Shown here in pieces: positions 11,831 to 24,365 of a stretch of 64,000 nt of DNA; position 1 is the first letter of the stretch, and each line of letters opens with the position of its first letter. Below the pieces are notes generated by a model. The model had not been told where the DNA came from. It saw nothing but the letters and a program-made list of their open reading frames with translations, and ran no database searches. Location of the stretch: assembly GCF_014066305.1 (NCBI RefSeq), contig NW_023501133.1:24602-88601 (forward strand), written 5' to 3'. Source of the stretch: Letharia columbiana. Taxonomy: Eukaryota; Ascomycota; Lecanoromycetes; Lecanorales; Parmeliaceae. The position numbers were made by a program, and so were the translations under genes.

Positions 11831-12568
11831 AGAAATATAATTAAAATAAAGTAATAAAGAATAAATTAAAGAGAAAGACGCGTCTTAAGAGATAATATCG
11901 CTAAATTAAAAGATATTATCGCTAGCTTAAAAGAAGTATATAAAGAAAAACGATAGCTATAAATTCGTTTAGACTCTTTTTAAAGATCTTTTAACGCGTT
12001 TATAAATAGTAATAGATAGCTATTAAGCTCGCTTACGGCCTTAATTATTAGTAATAATAAATTCGTTAAGAAATAGTTTAAAGACGTTAATAGAGACTTT
12101 AAGAGATAAGTAAAAGAGATATATATATCTAATCTATTTAGTAACGTTTCCGCGAGAGATATCGAGAATAATTATATTTATATTAGTAAATTAATAGAAT
12201 TATAAAAGAAATAGAATTATATAAATAGATAAAAGAATTATTAATTAATTTCGAACGCGTTTAATTCTACGATATTTAAATATTAATTTAATTTATTAAT
12301 AGTAGATTAAACTTTATTATTTTTATAGCGTTAGAAAGCGTATATTAAGCTCTATAATTTATTAAATTATAAAGAAATAATATTTATAAAGAGCTAGTTA
12401 TTTTAGAGTATAAAACTTCTATATATAAATTTTTAATAAGAGAGCTTAAGAGAGCTAGCGAGCTAATTTAATTAGTCTAGCTAAAAGACGTAATAATCTT
12501 AAATTAATAATTAACTATATATATAAAATTAAAATTTTTAAACTTAGCTCTATCTTATTCTTTTATAT
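11831..12568 (-). mobile_element. 5' fragment of a long-form helentron-like repeat
   Basis: Matches the 5' ~740 bp of the family in inverted orientation (acgcgtcttaagagataata, ctcgcttacggcc, gtttccgcgag) and ends in ctctatcttattcttttata. Sister segments lie at 6.95-7.68, 20.93-21.66 and 49.2-50.27 kb. Confidence 0.7.
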
Positions 12569-12734
12569 ATACTAATATTATTATTTTTAATAGAATCTTT
12601 TAGAAATATAAATTCTATCTTTAATAGCTATTTTAGCTATTTTAGCTATTATAAAAGAAATATACTTCTTTAATATTAATAAAATTCTTTTTAAGATTTT
12701 TATCGATAATACTATTAGAATAACGTATAAATTC
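12569..12734 (+). pseudogene. Fragment of a Ty3/Gypsy reverse transcriptase
   Basis: About 165 bp whose reverse complement recurs at 54.73-54.89 kb, inside the RT region of the Gypsy pol there. It covers the stretch just after the YxDD motif. It sits between two helentron-like copies of opposite orientation, so it looks like host DNA left between two insertions. Confidence 0.65.
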
Positions 12735-13371
12735 TCTTAATTAATATATATAAAAGAATAAGATAGAGCTAAGTTAGAAAATCTTAAATTTATATATATA
12801 GTTAATTATAAATTTAAGTTCTCTACGCTTTTTAGCTAGATCGACTAAATTATCGCGAATAAATAAATTAGCGTTCGTAATTATTAAAATCTCGCCCTCC
12901 CGCGTAGTACGCCTCTCTCTTATTAAAAAAATAGATGTATATTATTAACATATAGAATAACCTTTTTATTTTCTATTAAAATTTTAAGACTTTTTTTTTA
13001 ATTTTTAAAGCGCTGTTTATGCTTTTCGAATTTTTAAGAATTATAAAATTTAGATCTACGATTATTAAAGCGTAAGGAATTTAAATATCGCTCATCAAAG
13101 TTCGCTCGACAGTCGAACAGCCCTAATCAGATACACATTATTTGATTTTAGAATAACCTTTTTATTTTCTATTAAAATTTTGAGATTTTTTTTTAAATTA
13201 TAGAACGAAATCTGGGCTCTTAGAAAAGAAAAAGCTTTTCTAAATTTTGTCTTATAATTATTAAAGCGCAAGGAATTCAAATATCGCTTATCAAAGTTCG
13301 CTTATCAAATTTACTCGACAGCTCTAATTAAAAAAAATGTTTATGAATTTAATTTATAGATCTTTACTCGT
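12735..13371 (+). mobile_element. Short-form helentron-like repeat with internal duplication, partly un-RIPed
   Basis: Family 5' end (atatatataaaagaataaga) and 3' end (tttatagatctttactcg) enclose an interior containing two copies of the agaataacctttttattt block, starting near 12,955 and 13,151. From about 12,890 to 13,330 some CpA/TpG survive (for example cagtcgaacag), unlike the neighbourhood. The 61-codon minus-strand frame inside (13,095-13,280) has no support as a gene. Confidence 0.7.
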
Positions 13372-16362
13372 TATAGTATATAATAATAGCGATTTCGAGC
13401 TATCGAAGGTCTCTACTATTACTATTAACTTATTTAATATTATTATAGAGTTTATAGCCTTTAATAATAAGATTATTAAGTTTATATAAAATATCGACTC
13501 TTAAAGACTAGTAATTCTTAAGATTACGCTAAAGAAACGATTTATTTCTCGAGTCTAAAACGATTATTTAGTACTTATTAAGATATTTATAAAATCTACG
13601 AAAAGATTTAATAGTAAAGAAGATACCTTTATATTCTTTAAATTCGAGAATCTTATATCGAATTTATTATAAATACTAGACTCGAGATCTAGCGTCTTTT
13701 AGATATTAGAGATATCTAGTAAGAGACGAAGAATTAAAATCTCTATAATTTATAAGTATATAATCGTACGCGATATAATATTAAAAGATCTATAATTATA
13801 GTAATAGCTTAGAAGCTATCTCTCGATATTTAAAGAAGAATTATTTTATCGATCTTACGACTAGTATCCGATAATCGCCCGAAGATAATAAATGCGATTT
13901 CTATTATTATTATTAATATTATTACTTTATAACTACTATATAATCTATATTTAATAATCTAGATTTATTCTATAGACTCTATTTAATCCTTTCTATTATA
14001 GAATTATTCTATATAGTTTCTTTTATAATATAAAGAGACTTTATATATAGCGTATCCCTCTCTAATCTTTAATACTCTCTTACTATTATTACTAATTTCT
14101 CTATTAAAATATCTCTTTTAAATATCAAAATAATATATAAGATATTATCGAATAATATTTAAATCTTATTAGTTATAATTATTTTATAATAATTTTAATA
14201 GAAGTAATAATCGAGGTAAAAGACGATTAAGATTAAATATCTTTTTTATCTTTTTTTAATTAATTTTATTATTATTAGCTTTAAAAACTTCTAATACTTC
14301 TAATAAAACGTTTTTATTAATTTATAGAGCTTAAAGATATTTAAAAAATTTTTATCTAAATATTAATAAAATAGAGATATCTAATTTTAATTATAAGCTC
14401 GTTAAAAAGAATATATAGTTATTAAAATATTAAATTAATTAATCTTTTTTATATATTTATTATAGTAGTAAAAAAGCTTAAAAACTTAAAACTTCTTCTT
14501 TTATATATTTTAATTATTCTTTTTAAAAGTAGATAAAACTATATAACTATTTATATTAATCTTATTAAAATATTTTCTCTTTTTAAAAATAGAGTTATTA
14601 ATCTCTTTTTATATTATATATAATAATTAAAATTAAAATAAGATTATTATCTTATTAAATTATTATTAATATATTATTTTAAATTACTATAGCGAGAACT
14701 TCATATAAAATATCTTTTATAAAAACTTATTTTATCTTTATAAGTAATTTTAAAAAATTTAATTAATTTAATTTTATAATTTTATATATTATAATTTCTT
14801 TATCTTTTAGAGCTATAGTTAGTTTAGATTTAATAAAATAATTATTTATAAAGAGAATAGAGTTATAAGATAATATATTAATAACTAATTTAAATATTAT
14901 AATTAATATATCTCTAAAATTCTTAATTTTTAATTTATTTTTAAGACTTTATATAGAAGAATATTAGATATAATTATAGATATAGCTTTTATCGCTAATT
15001 ACGAAAAGCTTATATCTCTTCTTAATTAACTTATTTAAAGCTATTATAAAATAATATATATATTTTATCTTTTTAATTATATATTTATTAATTATAATAT
15101 AAAAACTTAAAGATATAAAGCTTTTTTTAATTACTTTATATCTTACTTATAAATAATTAAAGCTTTTTATATTATATAAATTATTTATATCTATCTATTT
15201 TAATAATTTTAAAATTCTCTTTAATAAGAATCTAAGTAATAAATAAATTTTCGAAAAAGAATATAGTAATTTTAAGTTATATTTCTAATAATTAATAAAA
15301 TTATCAAAGTAATTTTATTAATTCTCTAATAATTATAAATAGTAAAAAAATAAAAGATTTTTATATAGATTATAATAGCGATAAAGATTTTTAATTTCGA
15401 AATATCAATAAGCTTTTAGATAGAATTTAAAGTACTCTATAGAGAGATATATAAATTAATATTTTCTATAAAGTATATTTTAGATAGTAATAATCTATAT
15501 AAGATTAAATATTATATATAAAGTAATTTCTATATTACTTAAAAGATAATTAATAATTATATAATATTTAATTTTTATTAATTAATACTCTAATAGTAAA
15601 GATATACTTTAAAGAAGAATATTATACTATTTAAGTTTCTTCTTTCTTATATTAATTTAAATATCTCTTTTCTAATATTTTATAATTTAATTTAATTTTT
15701 TTTATTAGAAGTAGATAGAGTAGTAATTTTAACTATATTAAATTTAATATAATAGAGTTATTATAAAGAATAAAAAAAGTCGCGTAGTTAAGACGCGGAG
15801 AAAAATCACGCTAATTTATTATCTCGGTCTAGGCGGTTATCGAATAATAGCTAAAAAGAGAATATTAGACGAAATAGATATTAATATAATTATATCTTTA
15901 AGAATAAAAGTTAATATATAATTAAAAGAGAAAGAAAGTGAGAAGTTAATAAGTATTAATCTAGATAAGAATACTCTAGAGTATTTATATCTCTAATAAA
16001 TTATAGTTTAAAATCTTTCTTTTATATAAGTTAAAAATACGAACTTTTAATTATTTTTTAAATACGTTAATCTCGTTATTAATCGAATACTTTCGAAGTC
16101 TAATTTCATTATTAAGATATATATAAAAGATCTCTTTAAAAAGAGAAAGAAGAGATTACGATATATACTAGTTATAATTCTTTTAGATATTTATATTATA
16201 TATAATATATAAATATTATTAAATTATCTTAAACTATTAGCTATAATAATATATTTTATAAGCGAAAAGTCGAAGCTATATACTATTACTCTCGCTCTTT
16301 AAAAGCTATAAAAGAAATATTTAGACTTAAATTAGATTATAATTATTCTTAATATACTTAAT
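13372..16362. other. AT-rich RIPed sequence, unassigned
   Basis: About 3 kb without recognisable element ends. 13.38-13.90 and 15.78-16.35 kb keep more CpG and read in part as broken protein; 14.2-15.75 kb is almost pure A/T. A pogo-like transposase origin for the 3' part crossed my mind but no diagnostic motif survives. Confidence 0.35.
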
Positions 16363-17579
16363 AAGTAAAGGCCTATGAATTAAATTTATAAAGTTGAATT
16401 TTTTTAAGTTAAATCGAATTTTAGCTCTAGCTCTAAATTAAATCGAACTCTAATCGCTTACTATACGTTTTTAATCTATATATGAATATATATATATAAA
16501 AAGAGGCGTATTAAGGTCTAATTAGAAAGATATATTAAGTATAAAGAATTAATTTATAATAATTATCTATAAAAAATAGAGAAAGACTATATTCTTATAA
16601 TAAGAAGTATTAAAATATTAAAAAGAAATAAAGATAATATGCTAATTAGTGGTGTAAATCTTATATTATCTTTTATCGTAGTAAAATCTTTTAAATAATA
16701 AAATAGCTATTAAAGTAAGATATCGGATAATTTTAATTCGTCTAAATATATATCGTTTAATATTTCTTCTATAGAGGCTTAATTAGCTATAATCGTTATA
16801 GTAGATTTTTCTATTATAACGTAATTATAGTAATATATTATATTAATATAATAGAAATAATAAACTAAGTTATAGTAGTATTCTCCGCTTACTAAGTAAT
16901 AATTTAATATGAAACCGTGGAGAGTATATAATATGAGATTTTAGAGAGCTGAGCCGTGTTTTTAACGATGGTAGTCTTATTGCCGCTTGGTTTCTCCGCA
17001 GTCTTCTCTATAGTATTCTTCGCAGTGTTCTCCGAATCTATCTATTATAGTTTCTTCTCTTACTTCTTAATATAGTGGGGTGATAGACTAAGTTATAGTG
17101 GTATTCTTCGCTTACTAAGTAATAATTTAATATATATTAATAATTTAATATACGCTACTACTAGTACTTATTCGATCTAGTATATTAATATATAAAGGCT
17201 ATCTTCTTATATATAGAGTTCTTCTTCTTTAAATATAGATATTATTAAGATTATTATATTTAATAATAAATCTTATTATAGTAGTAACTATATATATAGA
17301 TATTTATTAATATTATTTAATATACTTTAATATTAATATATAAATTAATAAGGCTATACTCTAAAGAAAGTTTATCTTAATATTACTATAATACTTTATA
17401 CGATTCTATATTACTTAATCGTTCGCTTATTATAATAATTCGATTAAATAGAATTATAATTTCTATAATTTCTATAACTTCTATCTAATAGAGAAAAATA
17501 CTTAGAAAACATTAAATATTACTAACCTTTATACTATATTAATATATAATATATACTTAAAATAGACTCTAAGAATAAG

Positions 17580-18420
17580 AAATCTAATTCTTTAGAGATA
17601 TTAGATATTATAATTAAGTGTAAATTAGAGAAACTATTAAAAGCTAAGCTATTAGATATTAAAAAGAAACTTAAAAAATTCGTTTATTAGAGAATATAAT
17701 AATATATAATATATAAATTTAGAATACTCTCTAATATCTTTATTAACGACTTTATTTAATATATTAAAAAGAACTTTAAGATTTTTAATAAGAACGTTAT
17801 TATTAATTTATAAGATTATTTATAAACTAATAAAGTCTATATTTAAAAAGAAAGAGAGATTTTTATAGTTTAAATATTAGTAAATATAGTTTAAGAAGCT
17901 ATCTTATAGTTATCGAATAACTTAAAGCTATCGAATAATAAAGAACGTTCTTTATTAAAGTAGTTTTAATTTTATCTTCTTTAGTAATAGCTAATTTAGC
18001 TATAATGATGAATTTAACCAATATAGAAATAACAGCCTTATCGATCGAAGAATACTATTCCTCTCCCCCGCAACCGCCTTATCAACCAGAGAATCCTACT
18101 CCGATTCTCCCCTCAACCCCAAATTATGAACCGAATTACCGAGTCCCACACCTACTACCCTCGCCCTATTAAGTCATTTAGAACTTCGAGATCAAACAAA
18201 ATCATGGCCATAGTAAGGAACTCACTACACTGGCCAAATTATACACTAGCAAGGAGAAGTACGGCGGGACTCCTACCGAGAGTCTCAGCTACAAATTCAC
18301 GATTTTCGCCTCCCAGCATGCTCATTTTCTCGCTTCACTTTTCGCCTCTCAGTATAGTCATTTTCTCGCCTCTTAGCTCGCCTCTCCGCTCGACTATATT
18401 CATGATATTAAGAAGTAAAA
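17580..18420 (+). pseudogene. Gag-like gene remnant, copy 1
   Basis: With TAA/TAG read as former Gln, about 17,580-18,000 gives long helical protein (EILDIIIKCKLEKLLKAKLL). The un-RIPed stretch that follows gives a Pro-rich segment (EYYSSPPQPPYQPENPTPIL) and then LAKLYTSKEKYGGTPTESLS with YKFTIF. This resembles the start of the conserved Gag domain of fungal LTR elements (tYsgD.KYGG.....dfKltiF). After TIF the frame runs into a short tandem repeat (ttttcgcctc..cagtat/gctcat) and stops. Frameshifts and stops make it dead. Confidence 0.55.
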
Positions 18421-18430
18421 GACTATAGGC
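18000..18430 (+). other. Un-RIPed island inside the LTR element
   Basis: CpA and TpG are abundant only here, while the matching segment in the second copy (19,560-20,080) is largely RIPed and longer. The 100-codon frame starting at 18,126 is out of phase with the Gag-like reading and is not a gene. Confidence 0.7.
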
Positions 18431-19079
18431 TAAGAATAGATATATAAAGTATATAGACGATATATTCTTAATATAGCTATTTAGAAATTTAATTATAAGA
18501 GTTTATCTTTCTTTTATTATTACTAGAAATATATTTAATATAATTAGATCTACGTCTATAGTAAAGAGAGAGATTATAGCTATAGAGAGTATTATAGAGA
18601 AGAATTCGAAGAAGTAATATTTTAATAGTAGGCGAATAGTCTTATCTTTTTCGATTTTTACTAGTATCGATAACTTAATATACGCTATTACTAGTACTTA
18701 TTCGATCTAGTATAATAATATATAAATGCTATCTTCTTATATATAGAGCTCTTCTTTTTAAATATAGATATTATTAAGACTATTATATTTAATAATAGAT
18801 CTCATTATAGTAATAACTATATATTTAGATATTTATTAATATTAATTAATATACTTTAATATTAATATATAGATTAATAAGACTATACTCTAAAGAAAGT
18901 TTATTTTAATATTATTATAATATTTATACGATTCTATATTAATTAATTAATTTCGCTTATTATAATAATTCGATTAAATAAAATTATAATTTCTATAATT
19001 TCTATAACTTCTATCTAGTAGAGAAAAATATCTAAAAAATACTAAATATTATTAAGCTTTATATTATATTAATATATAA

Positions 19080-20080
19080 TATATACTTAAAATAGACTCT
19101 AAAAATAAGAAATCTAATTCTTTAAAGATATTAGATATTATAATTAAGTATAAATTAGAGAAACTATTAAAAGCTAAATTATTAGATATTAAAGAGAAAC
19201 TTCAGAAATTCGTTTATAAAAGAATATAATAATATATAATATATAAATTTAAAATACTCTCTAATATCTTTGCTAACGACTTTATTTAATATATTAAAAA
19301 GAACTTTAGAATTTTTAATAAGAATATTATTATTAGTTTATAAGATTATCTATAAATTAATAAAGTCTATATTTAAAAAGAAAGAGGAATCTTTATAGTT
19401 TAAGTATTAGTAAATATAATTTAAAAAGATATTCTATAGTTATTAAACGATCTATAACTATCGAATAATAAAGAATATTCTTTATTAAAATAGTTTTAAT
19501 CTTATTCTTTTTAATAATAGCTAGTTTAGCTATAGTAATCGATTTAATTAATATAGAAATAATAGCCTTATCGACCGAAGAATACTACTTCTCTCCTCTC
19601 GCAATCGCCTTATTAACTAATTATCGAAGATATTACTTTAATCCACTCTCGCCTCACTTCAATTATTAAGAATATTACTTTAATTTACTCTTCTTTTACT
19701 TTAAGCGATAACCCTTCACGTTAGCCTCAACAACAGCCTAAAAATATTACTACGCTCTTTTCACTTACTATAAACTACGACCTAGATTATCGAGTCTTAT
19801 ATCTATTATTCTCGCCTTATTAAGTTATTTAAAACTTCGAGATTAAGAAATAAGTCCTTATAGAGAATTCTTTAAAGAGTACTACGAAGAAGATTTTACG
19901 TCCGCGTACTATATCGATCTTTAGAGAGCTTACTTTCTCGCTCAGTATCGCTAGAATTCAGCATACTTTAAATCTCACTTCACCTTTCGCCCTCTAGTAT
20001 ACTCATTTTCTCACTTCACTTTTCGTCTTTTAGTATAATCATTTTCTCGCCTCTTAGCTCGTCTCTCCGCTTAACTATAT
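19080..20080 (+). pseudogene. Gag-like gene remnant, copy 2
   Basis: Parallel to copy 1 but more RIPed and about 150-300 bp longer in the middle, where segments such as YREFFKEYYEEDFTSAYY can be read. It shares the terminal short repeat (ttttcgccctctagtatact) with copy 1. No enzymatic domain is seen. Confidence 0.5.
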
Positions 20081-21658
20081 TTATAATATAAAGAAGCGAA
20101 AGACTATAAATTAAGAATAGATATATAAAGTATATAGACGATATATTCTTAATATAGCTATCTAGAGATTTAATTATAAAAATTTATTTTTCTCTTATTA
20201 TTACTAGAAATATATTTAATATAATTAGATTTATACTTATAATAAAGAGAGAAATTATAGCTATAAAAATTATTATAGAGAAGAATTTAAAGAAGTAATA
20301 TTTTGATAATAGGCGAATAGTCTTATCTTTTTCGATTTTTATTAATATTAATAACTTAATATACGCTATTACTAATACTTATTTAGTCTAATATATTAAT
20401 ATATAAAGACTATCTTCTTATATATAGAGTTCTTCTTCTTTAGATATAGATATTATTAAGACTATTATATTTAATAATAGATCTCATTATAGTAGTAACT
20501 ATATACTTAGATATTTACTAATAATATGAAATCGTGGAGAGTATATAACGTGGGATCTTGGAGAGCTAAGTCGTATTCTTAGTGCTAAAGATCTTATTAC
20601 CGCTTAATTTCTTCGTAATATTCTTCGTATTCACCTATTATATTAACTTCTCTTATATTAGCTAAGTAGATTAGTATAAGATTATAGAGAGTAGGTCTAT
20701 TATATCACTGCTACTAATAACTATCTCCGCTTCGTATTTGCTTATTATAGTTTCTTCTCTTATTTCTTCTCTTATAGAGTATTAGACTAAGTAATTAGCT
20801 TAATAATTAATTAAGTAAATAATTAAGTAATTAATTAACGATTTAATTAAGTAGATTATTAAGCTAATAGAGTAGATAGTATTAATTAAACGACTAAGAA
20901 ATATAGTTAAAATAGAATAATAAAGAACGAATTAAGAAGAAAGACGCGTTTTAAAAGATAGTATCGCTGAATTAAAAGATATTATCGCTAACTTAAGAGG
21001 AGTATATAGAGAAGAATAATAACTAAAATTTATTTAAGCTCTTTTTAAGAGTCTTTTAACGCGTTTATAAGTAGTAGTAGATAACTATTAAACTCGCTTA
21101 CGGCCTCGATTATTAATAGTAATAAATTCGTCGAGAAGTAATTTAAGAATATTAATAGAGGCTTTAAAAGACGAATAAAAGAGATATATATGCCTAAAGC
21201 GTTTAGTAACGTTTCCGCGAGGAGTATCGAGATCGATTATATTTATTTTAGTAAATTAATAAAATAATAAAAGAAGAATAATTATATAAATAGATAAAAG
21301 GATTATTAAGATTATTTAATCTCGAACGCGTCTAATATAACTATTATAACTATTATATTTAAATATTTATTTAATTTACTAATAGTAAGTTAAACTTTAT
21401 AATTTTTATAATATTAGAAAGCGTAAAGCGAGCTTTATAATTTAAGAGATTATAAAATAACTATATATATCGTAAGCTAAATACTTTAAAGTATAAAACT
21501 TCTATATATAAATTTTTAATAAGAGAGATATAGAAGAATTATCGAGCTAACTTAGTCGATCTAACTAAAAAGCGTATAGAACTCGAATTAATAATTAATT
21601 ATATATATAAATTCAAGATTTTTAAGCTTAGCTCTATCTTATTCTATTATATATATTA

Positions 21659-23000
21659 ATAACTATAGAATTCGTAATAAATTCAGATACTTTATTATAA
21701 ATAACGCTTATAATAATAATACTCTTATCGTCGCTATTACTACTTCGTTAAGTAAAAAGAAAGTCTTCTATAATATTAAATAATATCGTTTTCGATATAA
21801 TAACTATATAATTAATCTAGTAATTTAAAACTTTCTCTTTAAAAAAATAGTTAATAATTATAAGTATTTAAAAAATAAGATTATATCTTCTTTTAATATT
21901 TAATTAAAGTAATAGTATAAATTAAGATCTCTTAATAAGCTATATAATATTATTATATAAATTATAAAAAATTCTTAGCGAATATAATTCTTTAAAAATC
22001 GAATTAAGGGTCTTATATTACGACGTAATAATAGAATATAATAAAACTCTTAATACTTAATATTTATTTAGATTATTAAAAGAATTAAGGCTACGATTAT
22101 AGCTATTATTAATAAAAAAATTAATCTTTAAAAGAATCTACTAACTACTAAAGAGTAGAAAACGCTTATTTATATTTATAATTTTCTATATAATTTTTAT
22201 AATATTATTAAGATAATAAAAGATTATCGAGTTACTCTAGAAAAAGTTTTTTCTATTATAAAGTTTTTAGCTAATATATCTAAGAATATCGTAAAGTAAT
22301 TCGCTAATTATAAGTTTATATATAAGTCTCTTTAGATCGAATTTATTAAGCTATTAAAGTACTAGAATAAGATAAAAAGATTATCGATATATATTATAAT
22401 TATTATTCTTAATTCTATAATTAAATAAAGCTATTTTAATAACTAAGACTTTAAGTAATAATTAAATATAAAGATTATAATAAAAGAGTTTTAGAAGATT
22501 AAATATCAATTCTCTATTAGTTTAATAAAACGTTTCTCTAATAAGTCTAATAAAAAGACTACGAATAAATATTTATAGTAAAAAAATAGAAATAAGAGAT
22601 AGAATATTATAATCGATAACGAACTTAATCTATATATTCGTAATTTCTTTATACTTATTAATAATATAATAATAATACTTAACTTATAATTAAAATCTTA
22701 GTAATATACTCGATATTCTCTACTATTAAATATAACTATTAATTTCTATTTAATTTCTACTATATCCTCGAAGTTGGAATATATCTTTTCTAAAGCTAAG
22801 TATACGATATTAGATTAAAGAAATAATCTTAAAATAGAGATTATTAAGTTATTAGAGTATTTAAAGTTATAATTTTAATTAAGTATCTTAATAAAGATAA
22901 ATCTATATACTATTATAAATACTTTAAAAGAAGATAATATAATAAAAGATTTAAAAGAGTCTTTATATAAGTAGATTAATAGTTTAAAACTTTAAATTAT
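21659..23000 (+). pseudogene. hAT-family transposase remnant, 5' truncated
   Basis: Read with RIP stops ignored, the plus strand gives KFRYFIINNAYNNNTL at about 21,680-21,740 (hAT ...K.GyfvtDNa.NNDt), INLVIQNFLFK at about 21,810-21,845 (C.gHiiNLa.q.fLf), and at 22,765-22,860 the C-terminal hAT dimerisation region, STISSKLEYIFSKAKYTILD then NNLKIEIIKLLEYLK. The N-terminal BED finger and first catalytic part are missing; the 5' side is occupied by a helentron-like copy. The family call is firm, and the gene is certainly dead. Confidence 0.75.
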
Positions 23001-23179
23001 CTAGACTAGTTTAAACTTTAAACGAATTATAAACTATTTATATAGCTTTAATTTAGACTAATTCGATCGTTAAAACTAGTAGTTCGAACTATCGAACGTC
23101 TTAATAATAATATAATATAAAATATTATATCTATTATATTATACTCTAATATAATATAAATTATTAAGATTTATATAAT

Positions 23180-23300
23180 TTTATATCTAATATAATATAA
23201 AATCTTAAGCGAAATATTTTACGATATAATATATCTATAATATTATATTATAAAATAATATATATATAAAATATCTCGATTAAGATTTCTATATTTAGAA
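23180..23300 (+). repeat. Left inverted repeat of the 20-kb unit
   Basis: About 120 bp matching the reverse complement of 42,838-42,965. The best conserved part is gatataatatatctataa to ataatatatatataaaata, followed by ttaagatttctatattta. Confidence 0.65.
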
Positions 23301-23689
23301 GTAGATATTCTAATTATTATTCTAATTAATAATTACGCTAAATTAATAAGATATAAAATTAAATATAATTATATTTTATTACTTTATATATATAAAAGAA
23401 AGCGAGCTATATCTACTAATAATAAGAAAAGCTTATCTTTCTCTAATATTAATTACGCGAAATTCGTCGATACTTTATAATTAAAGTCGTCGACGATAAT
23501 TTTATATATCTATTATATATTTTCGATATCGCTATTTAATATAAAATTATATATATTATAATTATAATCTTTTTATTAAATCGTTAATTTAGAAAAGTTA
23601 ATATATTTCTTAATATTCTCTTAAAAGTATTATAGCTTAATATAATAAGCTATATTTCTTTAAGCTATCTTCTCGCGATATATAAAAAA

Positions 23690-24365
23690 AAGATTAAATA
23701 TAGAAAGTATATAAAAGTATATTTAATAATTCTAGAATAAATTAATAATACTTATAATAATAATTAGAATTAAAAATTAGATATACTTAAATAAGAGATA
23801 GCTTTATATTATTTATATAATAGCGATAATAATAATTAAGATTAAAATATTAATTTAAATAGCGTAGCTTTTATAGTAAACTTTTTATTATTATATATTA
23901 GATTAATTATATATAAATAAAGATTTATAATTTTATCTTTTAGATATAATTATATTTAATATTTTAAGATTTTTATAATAGCTCAATATTTATTAATTAG
24001 CGCGTTAATATTATTATATCTAAACTATAATAGCGCTTATTATTAAATTCTATATTATACTCTTAAATAGTTTAAAAAATAAGATTTACTTAATTATTAG
24101 CGCGTATAATAAAATTATTTTTAATACTTATATCTTATTTAACTTTCGATATTATTTATTTTCTCTTAATTTGAGCTTTTATCTTTATTTATATATATAA
24201 TAATTCGCGTAATAAATAAAACTTTAAACTTCTTTGTAATTACGCTCGCGTATTTTTTTTATATAATATTATTAAAATATAAGTTTATTAGAATAATAAT
24301 TAGAATTAGAAATTATTTATTATTTATCTATTATATCTTATCTAATTTATTTAAAAGCTTATTTC
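23690..24365 (+). repeat. ~680-bp direct repeat, copy 1
   Basis: Collinear with 26,250-26,935 (shared agtatataaaagtatattta, ataattctagaataaattaa, tagcgcgtataataa, acgctcgcgtat and others). Separation is about 2.56 kb. The pair could be LTRs of a nested element or a segmental duplication. Confidence 0.75.

Larger units (their letters stand above)
17134..20522 (+). mobile_element. Gag-only LTR retrotransposon in a three-LTR tandem array
   Basis: A block of about 170-185 bp beginning near tattaataa.ttaatatacg occurs three times (about 17,134-17,316; 18,661-18,842; 20,339-20,522), separated by two related internal regions of 1.35 and 1.5 kb. The internal regions read on the plus strand as a Gag-like protein and hold no integrase or reverse transcriptase. 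The array sits in a helentron-like minisatellite flanked by a candidate 5-bp target duplication, aatat (17,129-17,133 and 20,523-20,527). LTR edges are blurred by RIP. Confidence 0.6.
16363..21658 (-). mobile_element. Long-form helentron-like repeat split by an LTR element
   Basis: Starts aagtaaaggcctatgaatt (16,363), runs through the subterminal block into minisatellite units up to 17,133, is interrupted, then resumes in a minisatellite unit at about 20,523 (gaaatcgtggagagtatata) and ends with the inverted 5' end at about 21,658. Net element length is about 1.9 kb. The break point is the sequence taataatttaatat|gaaatcg, intact elsewhere in the same array (16,890). Confidence 0.75.

Noticed and set aside
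13095..13280. 61-codon minus-strand ORF
   Set aside because: It lies wholly inside a non-coding short-form repeat and is low complexity (Lys/Asn/Phe).
18126..18428. 100-codon plus-strand ORF in the un-RIPed island
   Set aside because: It is out of phase with the Gag-like reading that continues through the upstream region and contains no domain.
18448..18468. Reverse transcriptase YxDD motif (tatatagacgat)
   Set aside because: A lone tetrapeptide without surrounding RT blocks, repeated only because the whole unit is duplicated (20,137). AT-rich DNA yields this easily.
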